Shown piece by piece: positions 15,401 to 24,115 of a stretch of 46,785 bases of DNA; the first letter of the stretch is position 1; every line of letters starts with the position of its first letter. Origin of the DNA: a virus. The notes under the pieces are model-generated. The model saw only the letters and a program-made list of their open reading frames with translations. It was not told the DNA's origin and did no database searches. A program made the position numbers and the translations under genes. Location of the stretch: positions 1-46,785 of IMG/VR virus record IMGVR_UViG_3300044995_000427; one strand, 5' to 3'.

Positions 15401-16301
15401 GAGAGTTACGGCTGCTCCCGCTGAAATCATTGATGAGATTCGAGCTATTATCCAGGATGAGAACAACGCAGAAGCGTTTTATCGTCGGTTGTTTTACGGA
15501 AATGGTCCGCGTTATCAAAATGCCCCTACTGCATTTCGCTGGGATAAAGCGGTGGGCTATGCAAATGGGACATTAGGTGTAACCGATATTGAGGTCAACG
15601 GCATATCTGTAGCGGAAGATATTGCTCGGCGTAATCCGGCTGCTAGTCCTACTAGTACTACTGTAACTGGTGGGTTTAGTTCGGCAGCCGAAACTCAATC
15701 AACCCAAGTGTCTGAAGCGCCTAACCAAAGACAAACCGTAACGACTGCAGGTTCTAACTCAACGGAACAAACAGTTACATCAAATCTTGACCCTAATCAG
15801 GAGCTGTCGCCGCAGACTAACATTTATCAAGATGCGTTTGATAAGTATGACATTGCGATGCAGCTGAGCGCACGTGCTGTGTGCAGTCTTACTCAATACA
15901 TTCGATTTTGGCATGGTGGTCGTACTATTAATGATTTGATGGCTGAAGGAGAGGTGGGGCAAGAGCTCGATGGTTATGCATATGTAGAAGTGCCTACACA
16001 GGATGTAGTGGCTACTAGTGTTGATTCTTCGGGTCAACCTAGAAATATTCGATCTACGACAGTTAGAAAGTCGGCAATTTTTTACAGTCGAATTTTTAAG
16101 CTTCGCCCAGGCCCTGGACTTGGACCCGATCATTTGCAACCACCCACAGAGGCGGAACAAGGATATACAAATCCACCGAATATCCAGCCATCATCTACAC
16201 ATGCAGGTGTAGCAGCCAACTTTCCACAAACACGTGCAGACTGGGATGAGGTCCTTTTACGTTACCGTGAAATGATTCGTTCTCAGATCGCACCGAGGTG
16301 A
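12477..16301 (+). CDS. Large baseplate/tail hub-like protein with embedded M15-type peptidase domain
   Basis: A 1274-residue protein. The first 450 residues and the segment around 895-960 (YIVVGFPAMVFDAMSSRFH; VGYVQSVSHSGSADGS) resemble tail hub/baseplate proteins with gp27/gpD-like beta domains. About residues 640-800 hold a peptidase M15-like pattern: VSGYHSEILDL, then H709-KAGRAV-D716 and FDHIHVE with H795. These match the two His and one Asp zinc ligands of D-Ala-D-Ala carboxypeptidase/VanY-type enzymes, which cut peptidoglycan cross-links. Thr/Pro/Asn/Gln-rich linkers flank the domain. The start is GTG at 12477, spaced 8 bases from GGAG; an ATG at 12463 opens only five codons. A tail-borne wall-degrading role during infection is inferred. 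Confidence 0.7.
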   Translation: MTYDPSAARSSSVFSDIPSYQASWICYINGIEVPILGFSTSCSVGQIPSFTISLAPHPSLERLGVEDRVPVAIFYLDYWHTPEAPEFRLLIDGEIVGWSYTNYMGRRAMTFDCLSHIHVLQQLYFFYMTNVDDVVAAQSPTVMAQGFSTPGLLYPYALFHKGLLATSEQIQAAQPRRPGAVGQSDLPAQDDNSDATKLIQAPYELLYNVIRGVIGKNVPAERRSIPMLNFFARHVRKTRLYNRFVRLPFLEDPAVIGERKGVFPIFNAARNDEAMNAMQRQAASQVGNSGPVWNLLQQLFSDVYMDIAMIPNPAAVTVSLGNDDGQIERVLDDNTPITAQRPPETIDDNALREQAEQLARDLLRAVEQNVSADPALLREAGLSEAPTSAEQISVNTIFENLRQRAELAQASQVHEGVDPMHPIRLAQYFVKPPMYFGIPPHCNVVFPSQIKGFGFNENYFEQPTRVYVNDSVLTSLLRTSGPNRHFMLHALTVAYPDEANALMEHKVGGDTNSAETPATPSMLETGKNLLIWPVEFFQGPVTHRVALPTWFQYLRQFNNARPTNESTSDTPTNTTTATIPNVPGVPAPPLTNVTIPPTITAERRGMVFERERARPDFAYRWLISEEALAEGNRKTVRYSMPTYAQLTPHGQVRSRRTGQMIPNYQQPISPSLRVFIEHIRSLFPIIHSVGHVSGYHSEILDLSRPADPHKAGRAVDFMIRTVRRGSQYGLPDLEHGTPIAEYLVRNCDVFGVQYLIWARSQWNSSKPPGIGPGKKFSHYTVNPNDERFDHFDHIHVELSEEAVQGLLPFYQNQVSRSAAPVPRTTVPLRPGQNAHTNTMTTELAQPSTATAPPTFRTVTRPVAAAQSSTTEGESNSDQSFRELYRLYAQHKALHDKYMARRAAAQLLFNPYIVVGFPAMVFDAMSSRFHMVGYVQSVSHSGSADGSLETAVQYTCCRTFSEFIADVRTDAERFAARVTAAPAEIIDEIRAIIQDENNAEAFYRRLFYGNGPRYQNAPTAFRWDKAVGYANGTLGVTDIEVNGISVAEDIARRNPAASPTSTTVTGGFSSAAETQSTQVSEAPNQRQTVTTAGSNSTEQTVTSNLDPNQELSPQTNIYQDAFDKYDIAMQLSARAVCSLTQYIRFWHGGRTINDLMAEGEVGQELDGYAYVEVPTQDVVATSVDSSGQPRNIRSTTVRKSAIFYSRIFKLRPGPGLGPDHLQPPTEAEQGYTNPPNIQPSSTHAGVAANFPQTRADWDEVLLRYREMIRSQIAPR

Positions 16302-16304
16302 CCT

Positions 16305-17009
16305 GTGCCGTCCGTTAAAGATCGTGACCAAGAGCTTTGGTTAGAGTGGAAAAAATCACCTACGCAAGCAAATCTTGAGGCGCTTATGAAGCAAATGATG
16401 CCTGTTATTATGCGTGAGGTGAACAGGTGGAAAAATTTGGCTCCTAGTTTTTTGTTAGAAAACACGGCAAAGCAATTAGCTTTGGAAGCTTTCAAATCTT
16501 ACAACCCAAACGCAGGAACTTCTTTGAATACGCATCTTACGTGGCAACTACAAAAGCTATCGCGAGTTGCGTATTCTAACCAAAATACGTTGTCTGTCCC
16601 AGAGCATCAAAGGTTGACGTTTAATCAGTATATGAACGCAGCACGGCATCTAGAAGATCAACATGGAAAGCCCCCTACACACGAAGAAATTGCTGATTAT
16701 TTAGCGATTCCGCCTAAAAAACTACGTAAAATCATCGATAATGTTCAAACTCGTGAGTTGATGGAATCGGGTGAGGGTCCGCCTATTCAGAAGATGAATG
16801 ATGATGATTATGAGTTCATTCATCTTGCTTACAGTCAGATGACCCCGCTACAAAGGCGTATTTTTGAGCTAAGGACAGGCTATAACAATACGCCAATAGC
16901 TCCTAATGCCAAAGCCATCATGACTCAACTTGGTTTGAGCCAGGGGCAGCTAAGTTATCAACTAAACGCAATTAAGGACTTGTTGAAAAAGAGTCAAAAA
17001 TTACGATAA
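16305..17009 (+). CDS. Sigma-70 family RNA polymerase sigma factor (within baseplate operon)
   Basis: A 234-residue sigma-like protein. Residues 20-105 correspond to region 2 (AKQLALEAFKSYNPNAGTSLNTHLTWQLQKL, compare the usual YdP..G..F.tY). TLSVPEHQRL, followed by HGKPPTHEEIADYLAIPPKKLRKI, is a region 3 pattern. MTPLQRRIFELRTG, followed by the helix-turn-helix-like MTQLGLSQGQLSYQLNAI, is a region 4. It lacks regions 1.1 and 1.2, like alternative sigma factors. It would redirect host RNA polymerase to phage promoters. The GTG start at 16305 has a GAGGTG site, and the gene sits 3 bases after the hub gene and 8 before the amidase-like gene, so it is co-expressed with structural genes. Region 2 is divergent, so promoter specificity cannot be predicted. 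Confidence 0.8.
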   Translation: MPSVKDRDQELWLEWKKSPTQANLEALMKQMMPVIMREVNRWKNLAPSFLLENTAKQLALEAFKSYNPNAGTSLNTHLTWQLQKLSRVAYSNQNTLSVPEHQRLTFNQYMNAARHLEDQHGKPPTHEEIADYLAIPPKKLRKIIDNVQTRELMESGEGPPIQKMNDDDYEFIHLAYSQMTPLQRRIFELRTGYNNTPIAPNAKAIMTQLGLSQGQLSYQLNAIKDLLKKSQKLR

Positions 17010-17017
17010 TCTTCAGT

Positions 17018-18175
17018 ATGTCTGAATTGATCCGTGCTGCGCTTAACGGATTGGCTGCCGATAGACGTCGAACAGTTAACTCAGTACTAAATATTGCCCC
17101 GCGTTCCGGGAGTTCTAACGTCCCTCGTAGGACGTTGTCTGATATTGGGTTCATGACTCACGTTCAGGTCGGTTATCTGAATGTGAATCCTGTTCATTTT
17201 GCTTATACGGCTGAGGGGCAACGTGAGATTTCGCAAATTGTCTTTGTTGGGTATGGACATGTAGACGATTATCGACGTATTCGTAGCGGACAGCCACAGG
17301 ATGTAGTCTTAGGGGAGCAGTACATCATTTCATCTCGTACAAGTGCGCAAAAAACAGCACCGATTATTCAAGCAGCTGTAGGTATACGAGGGCCAGCACC
17401 ACATTTTATTGTAGACCGCAATGGGAACGTGTGGATTGGGCCTGGAATTGATGCGGAAACGTCTTATGTACCAGAGTATAGAGAGACTGCTGTTTTTATT
17501 GCTGTAGAGACCGCGCTTGCTGCATCTCGTACAACATCTCAGATTTTTGAGTTACCTTTTACAGCTGTACAAATAGATTCATTGTCTGTAATTTGTTCTA
17601 AGCTCCTTACGGCATTTGGCGGAGAATTCCCTCGTAGGTTTTTAGATACGTTACCAGTAACAGCAAAAGGCTTTACGTATATTTGTCAGCCGAAAATAGA
17701 AGGCGTATCTATTGTCAATTTTCAAAACACAAGACCTTCTACACCCGATATTTTTGATTATACCCGTAGCCAAAGTGAAGGGTTTTTTGATTTAGTCGCT
17801 AGACAGGGGCCTTTTGATTTAGCTACACAAGTATGGCGACCATTTGCTGCGCCGACACCTGTAGCGAGTCGAGCAGCTATCGCCACTGTTATTAGTACAA
17901 CAGACACTACTTTAGCCAATTCTGTTTATTTAGGAGCTTATGCAACAATAGCAGCGGAGGAACGCGCTAATGAGATGCAAACTGCTCCGCGTGCGCAGTT
18001 GTTTGTTCAGCGGCCGCGTGTTACGGCTGCTGCAGCCAATGAAGCAGACAGTGCTGCATCGCATGCGGCTAGCGTAGATAGTGCAAGTTTGCTACCGATT
18101 GAGATACCTGCGAACATGGGTCCGCATGTTTATGATTTTAACACCGGATTCTGGGGCGATAACAAAGTGGTATAA
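17018..18175 (+). CDS. Virion protein with possible degenerate amidase-like fold
   Basis: A 385-residue protein. The segment ISQIVFVGYGHVDDY ... PHFIVDRNGNVWIGPG ... ETAVFIAVETAL is laid out like Amidase_2/PGRP N-acetylmuramoyl-L-alanine amidases (first strand with His, then H-x-IVDRDG, then SIGIE). The PHFIVDRNG block is the best match. The first-strand zinc His is not where expected (VGYGH) and no convincing third ligand is found, so it may be an inactive binding fold or a coincidence. The C-terminal 120 residues are Ala/Thr/Ser-rich and helical, ending YDFNTGFWGDNKVV. The ATG at 17018 has no strong ribosome site. Tail operon context suggests a baseplate or tail-tip component. Confidence 0.5.
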   Translation: MSELIRAALNGLAADRRRTVNSVLNIAPRSGSSNVPRRTLSDIGFMTHVQVGYLNVNPVHFAYTAEGQREISQIVFVGYGHVDDYRRIRSGQPQDVVLGEQYIISSRTSAQKTAPIIQAAVGIRGPAPHFIVDRNGNVWIGPGIDAETSYVPEYRETAVFIAVETALAASRTTSQIFELPFTAVQIDSLSVICSKLLTAFGGEFPRRFLDTLPVTAKGFTYICQPKIEGVSIVNFQNTRPSTPDIFDYTRSQSEGFFDLVARQGPFDLATQVWRPFAAPTPVASRAAIATVISTTDTTLANSVYLGAYATIAAEERANEMQTAPRAQLFVQRPRVTAAAANEADSAASHAASVDSASLLPIEIPANMGPHVYDFNTGFWGDNKVV

Positions 18176-18177
18176 CC

Positions 18178-18618
18178 GTGGCAAAAGACCTTCATTTGCA
18201 CTTACTGATGCCAGACCAACAACGGTTTCGGGCAAATTTTTCTTTGAGTTTTGATGCACCTGTGGCTGTTGATGGGTTTCAGGCTTTGGTCAATCGGTGG
18301 GTTAAGACCTTTATGACTCCAAAAGGGAGTGATCCAATCAATAAGTCGCGAGGTACGGAATATCCTTATCTTGTCGGAGCGAACGTACCGGATATGGCTT
18401 ATATTCAAGCTGCTATTGTGGATTGTGTGGCTGATGCTACTGCGCAGGTGCAAGCAGTAGATCGAGCAAATCTTACGTTACCTGCGGTATCACGTTTGCG
18501 AGATGCGCAAGTAACGCGATTTAATGAGCTCGCTCCGGGGTTTATTGAATTTTGGGTGGAAATAACTAACTATGCTAGTCAACGTCTCGGTGTTCTCATC
18601 CCCTATAAGGTGCTTTGA
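18178..18618 (+). CDS. gp25-like baseplate wedge protein
   Basis: A 146-residue protein with the usual size and layout of T4 gp25/lysozyme-like baseplate wedge subunits. An N-terminal beta strand pair (FRANFSLSFDAPVAVDG) is followed by the conserved helix GFQALVNRWVKTFMTPKG with SDP after it, which joins inner wedge proteins. The C-terminal half, with VEITNYASQRLGVLIPY, supplies the final strands. These proteins nucleate sheath assembly in contractile tails. It lies directly upstream of the J/gp6-like gene, exactly as in contractile tails, which strengthens the call. The start is GTG at 18178, two bases after the preceding stop; the stop overlaps the next ATG as TGATG. Confidence 0.65.
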   Translation: MAKDLHLHLLMPDQQRFRANFSLSFDAPVAVDGFQALVNRWVKTFMTPKGSDPINKSRGTEYPYLVGANVPDMAYIQAAIVDCVADATAQVQAVDRANLTLPAVSRLRDAQVTRFNELAPGFIEFWVEITNYASQRLGVLIPYKVL

Positions 18619-20651
18619 TGGCTGAATATACAATTACTTCAGAGGATGTAAAAAACGCGAAAGAAGTGCTACGAGCTCTTATTAGAGCCAACAATCCGAA
18701 TATTGATGTTACAGAAGGTAGTATTCTTAGCGATCTTTTGGTTGACGGGCATGCCACTATTTTTGCGTATTTGTCTGCGCTTATTTCAAATGAACGTGCG
18801 CGACAATCGCTATTGACTTTACGCAATCTTCCTGAAAGTGAAGGCGTGGCCGATGCGGCAGACGCTTTGTTGTCTAATTTGTTTTTTACGCGTAGCCAAG
18901 GACAGTTCGCGCGGGGGGTAATTACGCTGTATTTCTCTAGACGTAAGGATGTTTTGGTTCCTAGAAATGCCCGATTTTTTAAGACACCTTCACATGTGTT
19001 TTATGTTGATAGTTCTACTGATGTATTTATTCCTGCAGCGGATCTTCGTCCTTATATAGATGGTACAGGTATAGTTGCAGGTTATACGGCTAATATTTTT
19101 ATTGTCGCTGCACGTACAGGAAGTGATTACAATTTCCCCCCTGGGCGATTTGTGGCGTTTGATCAATTTGACCCCTATCTAACATTAGTAGAAAATCCGC
19201 GTGCCATTCAGAACGGGGAGTCTGTTCAAAGTACGCAAGCGTTTATTGAAAGGTCTGCAAAAGCAATGTCTTTGCGGGCATTGATCAACGCGCGATCTAA
19301 CGCTAGTACGCTTCTAGATAAATTCCCCAATGTACAAGATGTCATCACAGTCGGTATGGGTGACCCCGAAATGCGACGCGACATGATTCGCGTTGCTGGT
19401 GCTACCAACTTGCATGTTGGTGGCCATATGGATGTGTTTGTTCGACTTCCTGTACAAGAAGTTAGTGAAAGACTAAAGCTTGGGCAAGCACAGCAGCGAA
19501 ATGACAATCGTGCTGTGATTTTACGGGATACGGGTACCACTCCGAGTGGTTCGTTTATTACAGCAGGTGTTAAAGTTGGCGATATTTTGCGAATTTTGAA
19601 CGGTATTCCAGAAGCTCCTGCGGATTTTCGCATTGTAGCAGTCAAGCCTACGGAACTTGAAGTTTCAACTGATGCTTGTTTTTCCGTTGCCACAGATACA
19701 TTAAATCCACCAGGAACGCTATCGTACTCTATTGGGAATAATTATCCGGACTTTAATAACCGTGCGGTAGTTTTGAATAGCGCCGCTGCGAAAACGTCCG
19801 CAGTATTTTCCGTGTATAATGCGGTTCAGCTGGCCCCTGGCCCAATTTACGCAGTAAAGCGTGTTGAGATTTTGCCTCCTCTTCCGCCTCAGCTTTTACC
19901 GTTTGCAGATCCGGCAACGGGAGGAGTGGTGCTAACAAAACGGCGTATGACTCCTGCGGGTAGGGACCCACACCCAGGGGAAGAACCATCGTACAGAATT
20001 TATGTATTGAATCCCAAAGAAGGTAATTCTGCTCTTGCTGTACATCTGTTGGACGTAGGTTGGCCGAGTGTTGATTTGTCAGACGTAACCGTAGAAGTTA
20101 CGTACGATACGGTGTCTGACTTTGCCGCTGTACATACATATACGCGTATAACAGACCGTACAAGTTGCAGTGATACGCTTTGTCGTTCACTGTATGGTGT
20201 GTATGTAAGCGGTATTGTACCGTATCGCCAACGCACTGCACCGGCTGGTTCTGTAGCAACAGTGCCTGTATTTGATCCGATTGCTGCAAGTAAAGCCGTT
20301 GTCTCCTTTATTCGAACTTATAAGAGTGCGGACCCGTTGGATGTAAATACGTTGCTTACAGTAGCGCGAGACACGAGTGAAGGCGCATCTGTGTTTTCAA
20401 CGGCACTGATGCGTTATGTACTCTATCTTCCTGATGGGCGGTATATTGAGTACGCCAGTGAAGACGTACTGACTATTTTGCCTGACGGTGTTACGTCAAG
20501 TGCTCGCGTAATCAATCTTACAGATTTGGGACTTCCTACTTCAGGATATTATCCAGCGCTACGAATGTTACTCCAAAATCTTGGAGTGTCTGAGCGACTG
20601 ATTCGATATTTTGCTGAAGACGGAGCCATTGTCTTTGAGCGGAGAAACTAA
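18618..20651 (+). CDS. Baseplate J/gp6-like wedge protein
   Basis: A 677-residue protein. The N-terminus (ITSEDVKNAKEVLRALIRANNPNIDVTEGSILSDLLVDG) is the typical opening of J-like/gp6 wedge proteins: a helix, then a short motif placing the protein on the wedge. QGQFARGVITLYFSRRKDVLVPRNARFFKT matches the central beta domain where fA.G.v.l.....v.ip.gt.f is conserved. These proteins form the ring that links baseplate wedges and triggers sheath contraction. The start is the ATG at 18618 with AAGGTG upstream; a TTG one codon earlier is less likely. It forms a TGATG overlap with gp25 and a TAATG overlap with the next gene. It is longer than P2 J (about 300), closer to T4 gp6 (660). Confidence 0.7.
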   Translation: MAEYTITSEDVKNAKEVLRALIRANNPNIDVTEGSILSDLLVDGHATIFAYLSALISNERARQSLLTLRNLPESEGVADAADALLSNLFFTRSQGQFARGVITLYFSRRKDVLVPRNARFFKTPSHVFYVDSSTDVFIPAADLRPYIDGTGIVAGYTANIFIVAARTGSDYNFPPGRFVAFDQFDPYLTLVENPRAIQNGESVQSTQAFIERSAKAMSLRALINARSNASTLLDKFPNVQDVITVGMGDPEMRRDMIRVAGATNLHVGGHMDVFVRLPVQEVSERLKLGQAQQRNDNRAVILRDTGTTPSGSFITAGVKVGDILRILNGIPEAPADFRIVAVKPTELEVSTDACFSVATDTLNPPGTLSYSIGNNYPDFNNRAVVLNSAAAKTSAVFSVYNAVQLAPGPIYAVKRVEILPPLPPQLLPFADPATGGVVLTKRRMTPAGRDPHPGEEPSYRIYVLNPKEGNSALAVHLLDVGWPSVDLSDVTVEVTYDTVSDFAAVHTYTRITDRTSCSDTLCRSLYGVYVSGIVPYRQRTAPAGSVATVPVFDPIAASKAVVSFIRTYKSADPLDVNTLLTVARDTSEGASVFSTALMRYVLYLPDGRYIEYASEDVLTILPDGVTSSARVINLTDLGLPTSGYYPALRMLLQNLGVSERLIRYFAEDGAIVFERRN

Positions 20652-23600
20652 TGGCCGAGTTTCCATATCCAGAAGATAACTTTATTCACAGTTTATCAGC
20701 TTTTTGGACTTCTTGTTTCGAGGATACTGATGTTATTCAAAGGTATTTTAGTGGTGTCCAGTTGAATATGGGACAGCTGTACCTTAATTTTCTTGAATAC
20801 GTATTGTCATCAAGCCTAGAAAACGCCCCAGCTTTTTCTAAACGTTATTACAAACTATTTCAAATTAGTGAAGATGAGCTGAATTACGAAGAAGGCCCAA
20901 GTTCGGCGGAAGATGTATTTGTTTATAAAGCAGAAGATTTGAATATTGTTGATGTTCCGGTATTGATGAATAACATCATTGAGCCGACTATTGTATTTGA
21001 ATCAGGTAACCAATATACAGTTACACCTGGAGCGTTACGATTCAAACACCTTCCATTCAATTCCCAATTCGCGCAACGTCATATAACAAAGATTTTTCCA
21101 GCATGCTACGTATCTCCAATTTCTTTGGATTTCAACGCATTTGGTGTTAAATCTGGCGATCGTTTACGTTTGCGTATTGCAGGGTCCGAGCGCGGTTACG
21201 ATTTGCCTATTGGCTATGTAAATACTGACCGCCTTTGCCTTCGCACAACGCGTAATGAACTTCGGCAGGACCTAACTCGGCGTAATTTTATTGTATCAAT
21301 TGTTCGAACTCCGTATGACCGCCAAAAGTCTGGAGTGTTGTTACCGGACCACCCGGTTGCTGTTTACACATACAGAGGAACACTTGTAGCGGCTAGTCCG
21401 AATATCGATTTTACGTCAGAACCTCGATTTCGCGGTGTGTGGACACCTGGAACAACGTATAACGCAGGTGATCTTATTAATACACCAGCAAATACATTAG
21501 CGATAGCCAAAGTAACCCATGTGGCTGGCGGCTTGTTTGATGTATCTTTTTGGCATGATTGGTCGAATGTAGCAGCTTATGTGGATGCGGATGATGAGGC
21601 CGATCGTGGGTTATTCTCTGTTGCAACTGCTATTTTGTCTGGACTAATTCTGCAACGTCCAGCATTTACGGTCTCAGCTACAGCCACGATCATTGTGGCC
21701 GTATATAATAACCCAATTGGAGCTCAACGCCCAACGTTAGAACTCCAACATACGGAATTAGACGATTTTTCATTAGTCGCACGCAGAGCACATCCGGTAC
21801 GTTATCGTGGGGAAGTTTATCCTACAGGCGGACAAGTTATTTCCGGTGTCGATTATGTAGTTGATGCGCGACAAGGAAAAGTAATTGCTTTGTCTGTTTG
21901 GGACCCGCTGTATCCAGCAAGAGCTACGTATACTTGGGATTTGGAAATTACTTCGTTTTCATACACTCATCGGGGTAATTTTGTAGCGGCTACATTTTAC
22001 GATATTGGCTCAACAGTTATTCATAATGGTGAAGCATATGTATGCACGGAAAGCCATTTTGCTGTTACCTTTGACCCTGCAAAATGGCGGAAAATAGTAA
22101 ATATTTTTCTTTTTGATTATGCTCAAGTATTACGTGAAGTTGCATGTTGGGCAGCGGATGTGCTTTATGACCGTGAGACTCTGTACAAGAATTTCGGTTA
22201 TCTTTTAGCCGCTAAACGCCCTTCCAGCGAACAGTATCGAGCTTTTCTTCGTGGAGTAGCGCGTCTTTTTGTCCTTGGGCCGACACTTGAGCGTTTTGAA
22301 AGTGCGCTCAATGTAATGGCTGGGCTTCCTGTTATTCGGGAGCAAAATGAAATTTTGCGTTCTTATTCATCGGGGATTCATGCATCAGGAAATGCAGGGC
22401 AAGTTTTTGAAACAAAAAGTGGCCGACTAGGCACTATTGACACTAGTGGTGTTTTTACAGCACCTAATGCTGGTTTTCTTGAGGATGATGTAGGTGCTGT
22501 TATCCACACAGATAACCAGGCTTACACTATTGTGAGTGTGCTTAACGCAACTCAAGCTGTAGTTACACCAGTGCCAAGCCTACCATTGAGTAATTTGCGT
22601 TGGTCGTACACCCATGTGCATATGCAGCGGCGGTTTCGTACTGGGGAATATGTATTTTCTGATGCAGATCGTGGTGGAGAGATTTGGATTTCTAATCCGA
22701 ATGAACCCGCTAATCGAGGTGCATTCAAAATTGTAGCAATTGAAAATGGCTCAACGGTTGTACTTGATGCACCGTTCCCTCTTGTAGATGAGAGTGGTTT
22801 GCAGTGGAAACTTTCTCGAAGCCTTGTTCAACAAGTCATTACGTCACGTCATACTTATACACTTCCTTACCGAGTGCCTATTCGTGCAGATATAGCAAAT
22901 ACCTCTAATTGGGATAAGCTGAAGTTTAAAGCGTTTGAAGCTATTAGTGCTGCCTTTTGGGTCAGTGATTACATCACAAACCCAACATGGTGGCACAATA
23001 TGACGATTCCAGAGGAGCTCTTAGAAGTCACCGGGAGTAGTGGGAGAAGAAAAGCTTTAGCAACGATGATCGAGCACATACTCGATCCGTTAGATGGCGC
23101 ATTGATTGGAGATCCAGGACTTGTTATTGATTGCGACGATCTAGGTAATCCAGGCCAAATAAGGTCCGGAACTGCGACATGGTTTGGTGGAGATACAATA
23201 GTACTGAATTTCGACGCACAACCAAGAGACACCGGGCGGTATGTGCAAATTGAATTTCCTGCGCTGAGATTGAAAGCCCAGTTTAGAATTCAAGCTACTG
23301 CTGCCGATAAACGGACGCTTAAACTTCAAAATTTCCCACCACCAGAATTTCAAGGAATTTCCGCGCCGCTTTCTGTTACCGCAACGCTACCACCGCTGGT
23401 ATTTCGACATTCTGTTGGTTATGTGATGGTCGATAGATTTTTGAAATACCATATGTTGCGTATTCAAGTAGACGAGCACGCTCAGTTAGACCCGGCTCTT
23501 GTAGGAGAAGCGGTACAACTAATTCGTGAGGCTAAACCGGCGTATACATATGTGCAATTTGAAACACCTTTGAATTTGCGAGAATCTATTATTAGCAGTG

Positions 23601-24115
23601 ATTCCGCTGTTTTTGGTGTAGGCGTGCCGTTTATCGAACCTATTACAGCAATCAACAATCAAATGGTTGTTGGTCCTCCGACTCTTTTGGATGTAAATGA
23701 CTCTTATCGATTTATTGAACACACGCAACTTATTCCTGATGTACCTGGCACTTACCCAATTGTTCCTGCCTTACCTCCAGCAGGGGCGCCACCGCGTACT
23801 GTTCGATTTTACTTGGTAAAGGGGCGATTTGACCCGTCAATGATTGTATCAGGTAGGCGTCTTTCAGAAGGTGTGGATTACACGTTAGATTATTTGAATT
23901 CTACGATTACGTTGCTGACACCTCTTCCGAGTCCTACAAATTTTCATTGTGTGTTTGTAATTTTACGCACACGTCTTCCTGGTGATCCTCTTGATCCTGG
24001 GGAGACACCTCTTTGTGTTAATGGTGCTGACCCCACACAATGGTCTGTACCAGGAGCTGCACCTGATCATACAGGTTTGATTGATCGTGCATTACAGATT
24101 ACGATTAGCCCATAA
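20651..24115 (+). CDS. Large baseplate/tail protein, gp7-like position, with carbohydrate-binding-like segments
   Basis: A 1154-residue protein after the J/gp6-like gene. The N-terminus (NFIHSLSAFWTSCFEDTD; MGQLYLNFLEYVLSS) is helical and probably joins the wedge. Two segments, WTPGTTYNAGDLI and YDIGSTVIHNGEAYVCTESH ... FDPAKWRKI, have the W/Y-x-G-D-x-V-Y pattern of carbohydrate-binding module 5/12-type repeats. The rest is beta-rich, with Ig-like strands and an arm-like middle. Such modules in phage baseplates are thought to touch cell-wall or surface sugars. The ATG at 20651 overlaps the previous stop by one base. Position suggests a gp7/gp10-type wedge or arm component, but sequence similarity to these is not visible. 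Confidence 0.55.
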   Translation: MAEFPYPEDNFIHSLSAFWTSCFEDTDVIQRYFSGVQLNMGQLYLNFLEYVLSSSLENAPAFSKRYYKLFQISEDELNYEEGPSSAEDVFVYKAEDLNIVDVPVLMNNIIEPTIVFESGNQYTVTPGALRFKHLPFNSQFAQRHITKIFPACYVSPISLDFNAFGVKSGDRLRLRIAGSERGYDLPIGYVNTDRLCLRTTRNELRQDLTRRNFIVSIVRTPYDRQKSGVLLPDHPVAVYTYRGTLVAASPNIDFTSEPRFRGVWTPGTTYNAGDLINTPANTLAIAKVTHVAGGLFDVSFWHDWSNVAAYVDADDEADRGLFSVATAILSGLILQRPAFTVSATATIIVAVYNNPIGAQRPTLELQHTELDDFSLVARRAHPVRYRGEVYPTGGQVISGVDYVVDARQGKVIALSVWDPLYPARATYTWDLEITSFSYTHRGNFVAATFYDIGSTVIHNGEAYVCTESHFAVTFDPAKWRKIVNIFLFDYAQVLREVACWAADVLYDRETLYKNFGYLLAAKRPSSEQYRAFLRGVARLFVLGPTLERFESALNVMAGLPVIREQNEILRSYSSGIHASGNAGQVFETKSGRLGTIDTSGVFTAPNAGFLEDDVGAVIHTDNQAYTIVSVLNATQAVVTPVPSLPLSNLRWSYTHVHMQRRFRTGEYVFSDADRGGEIWISNPNEPANRGAFKIVAIENGSTVVLDAPFPLVDESGLQWKLSRSLVQQVITSRHTYTLPYRVPIRADIANTSNWDKLKFKAFEAISAAFWVSDYITNPTWWHNMTIPEELLEVTGSSGRRKALATMIEHILDPLDGALIGDPGLVIDCDDLGNPGQIRSGTATWFGGDTIVLNFDAQPRDTGRYVQIEFPALRLKAQFRIQATAADKRTLKLQNFPPPEFQGISAPLSVTATLPPLVFRHSVGYVMVDRFLKYHMLRIQVDEHAQLDPALVGEAVQLIREAKPAYTYVQFETPLNLRESIISSDSAVFGVGVPFIEPITAINNQMVVGPPTLLDVNDSYRFIEHTQLIPDVPGTYPIVPALPPAGAPPRTVRFYLVKGRFDPSMIVSGRRLSEGVDYTLDYLNSTITLLTPLPSPTNFHCVFVILRTRLPGDPLDPGETPLCVNGADPTQWSVPGAAPDHTGLIDRALQITISP

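Noticed and set aside
19226-19693. Leftward 155-codon frame opposite the J/gp6-like gene
   Set aside because: It lies wholly antisense to a gene with clear baseplate motifs and has no supporting ribosome site or domain.
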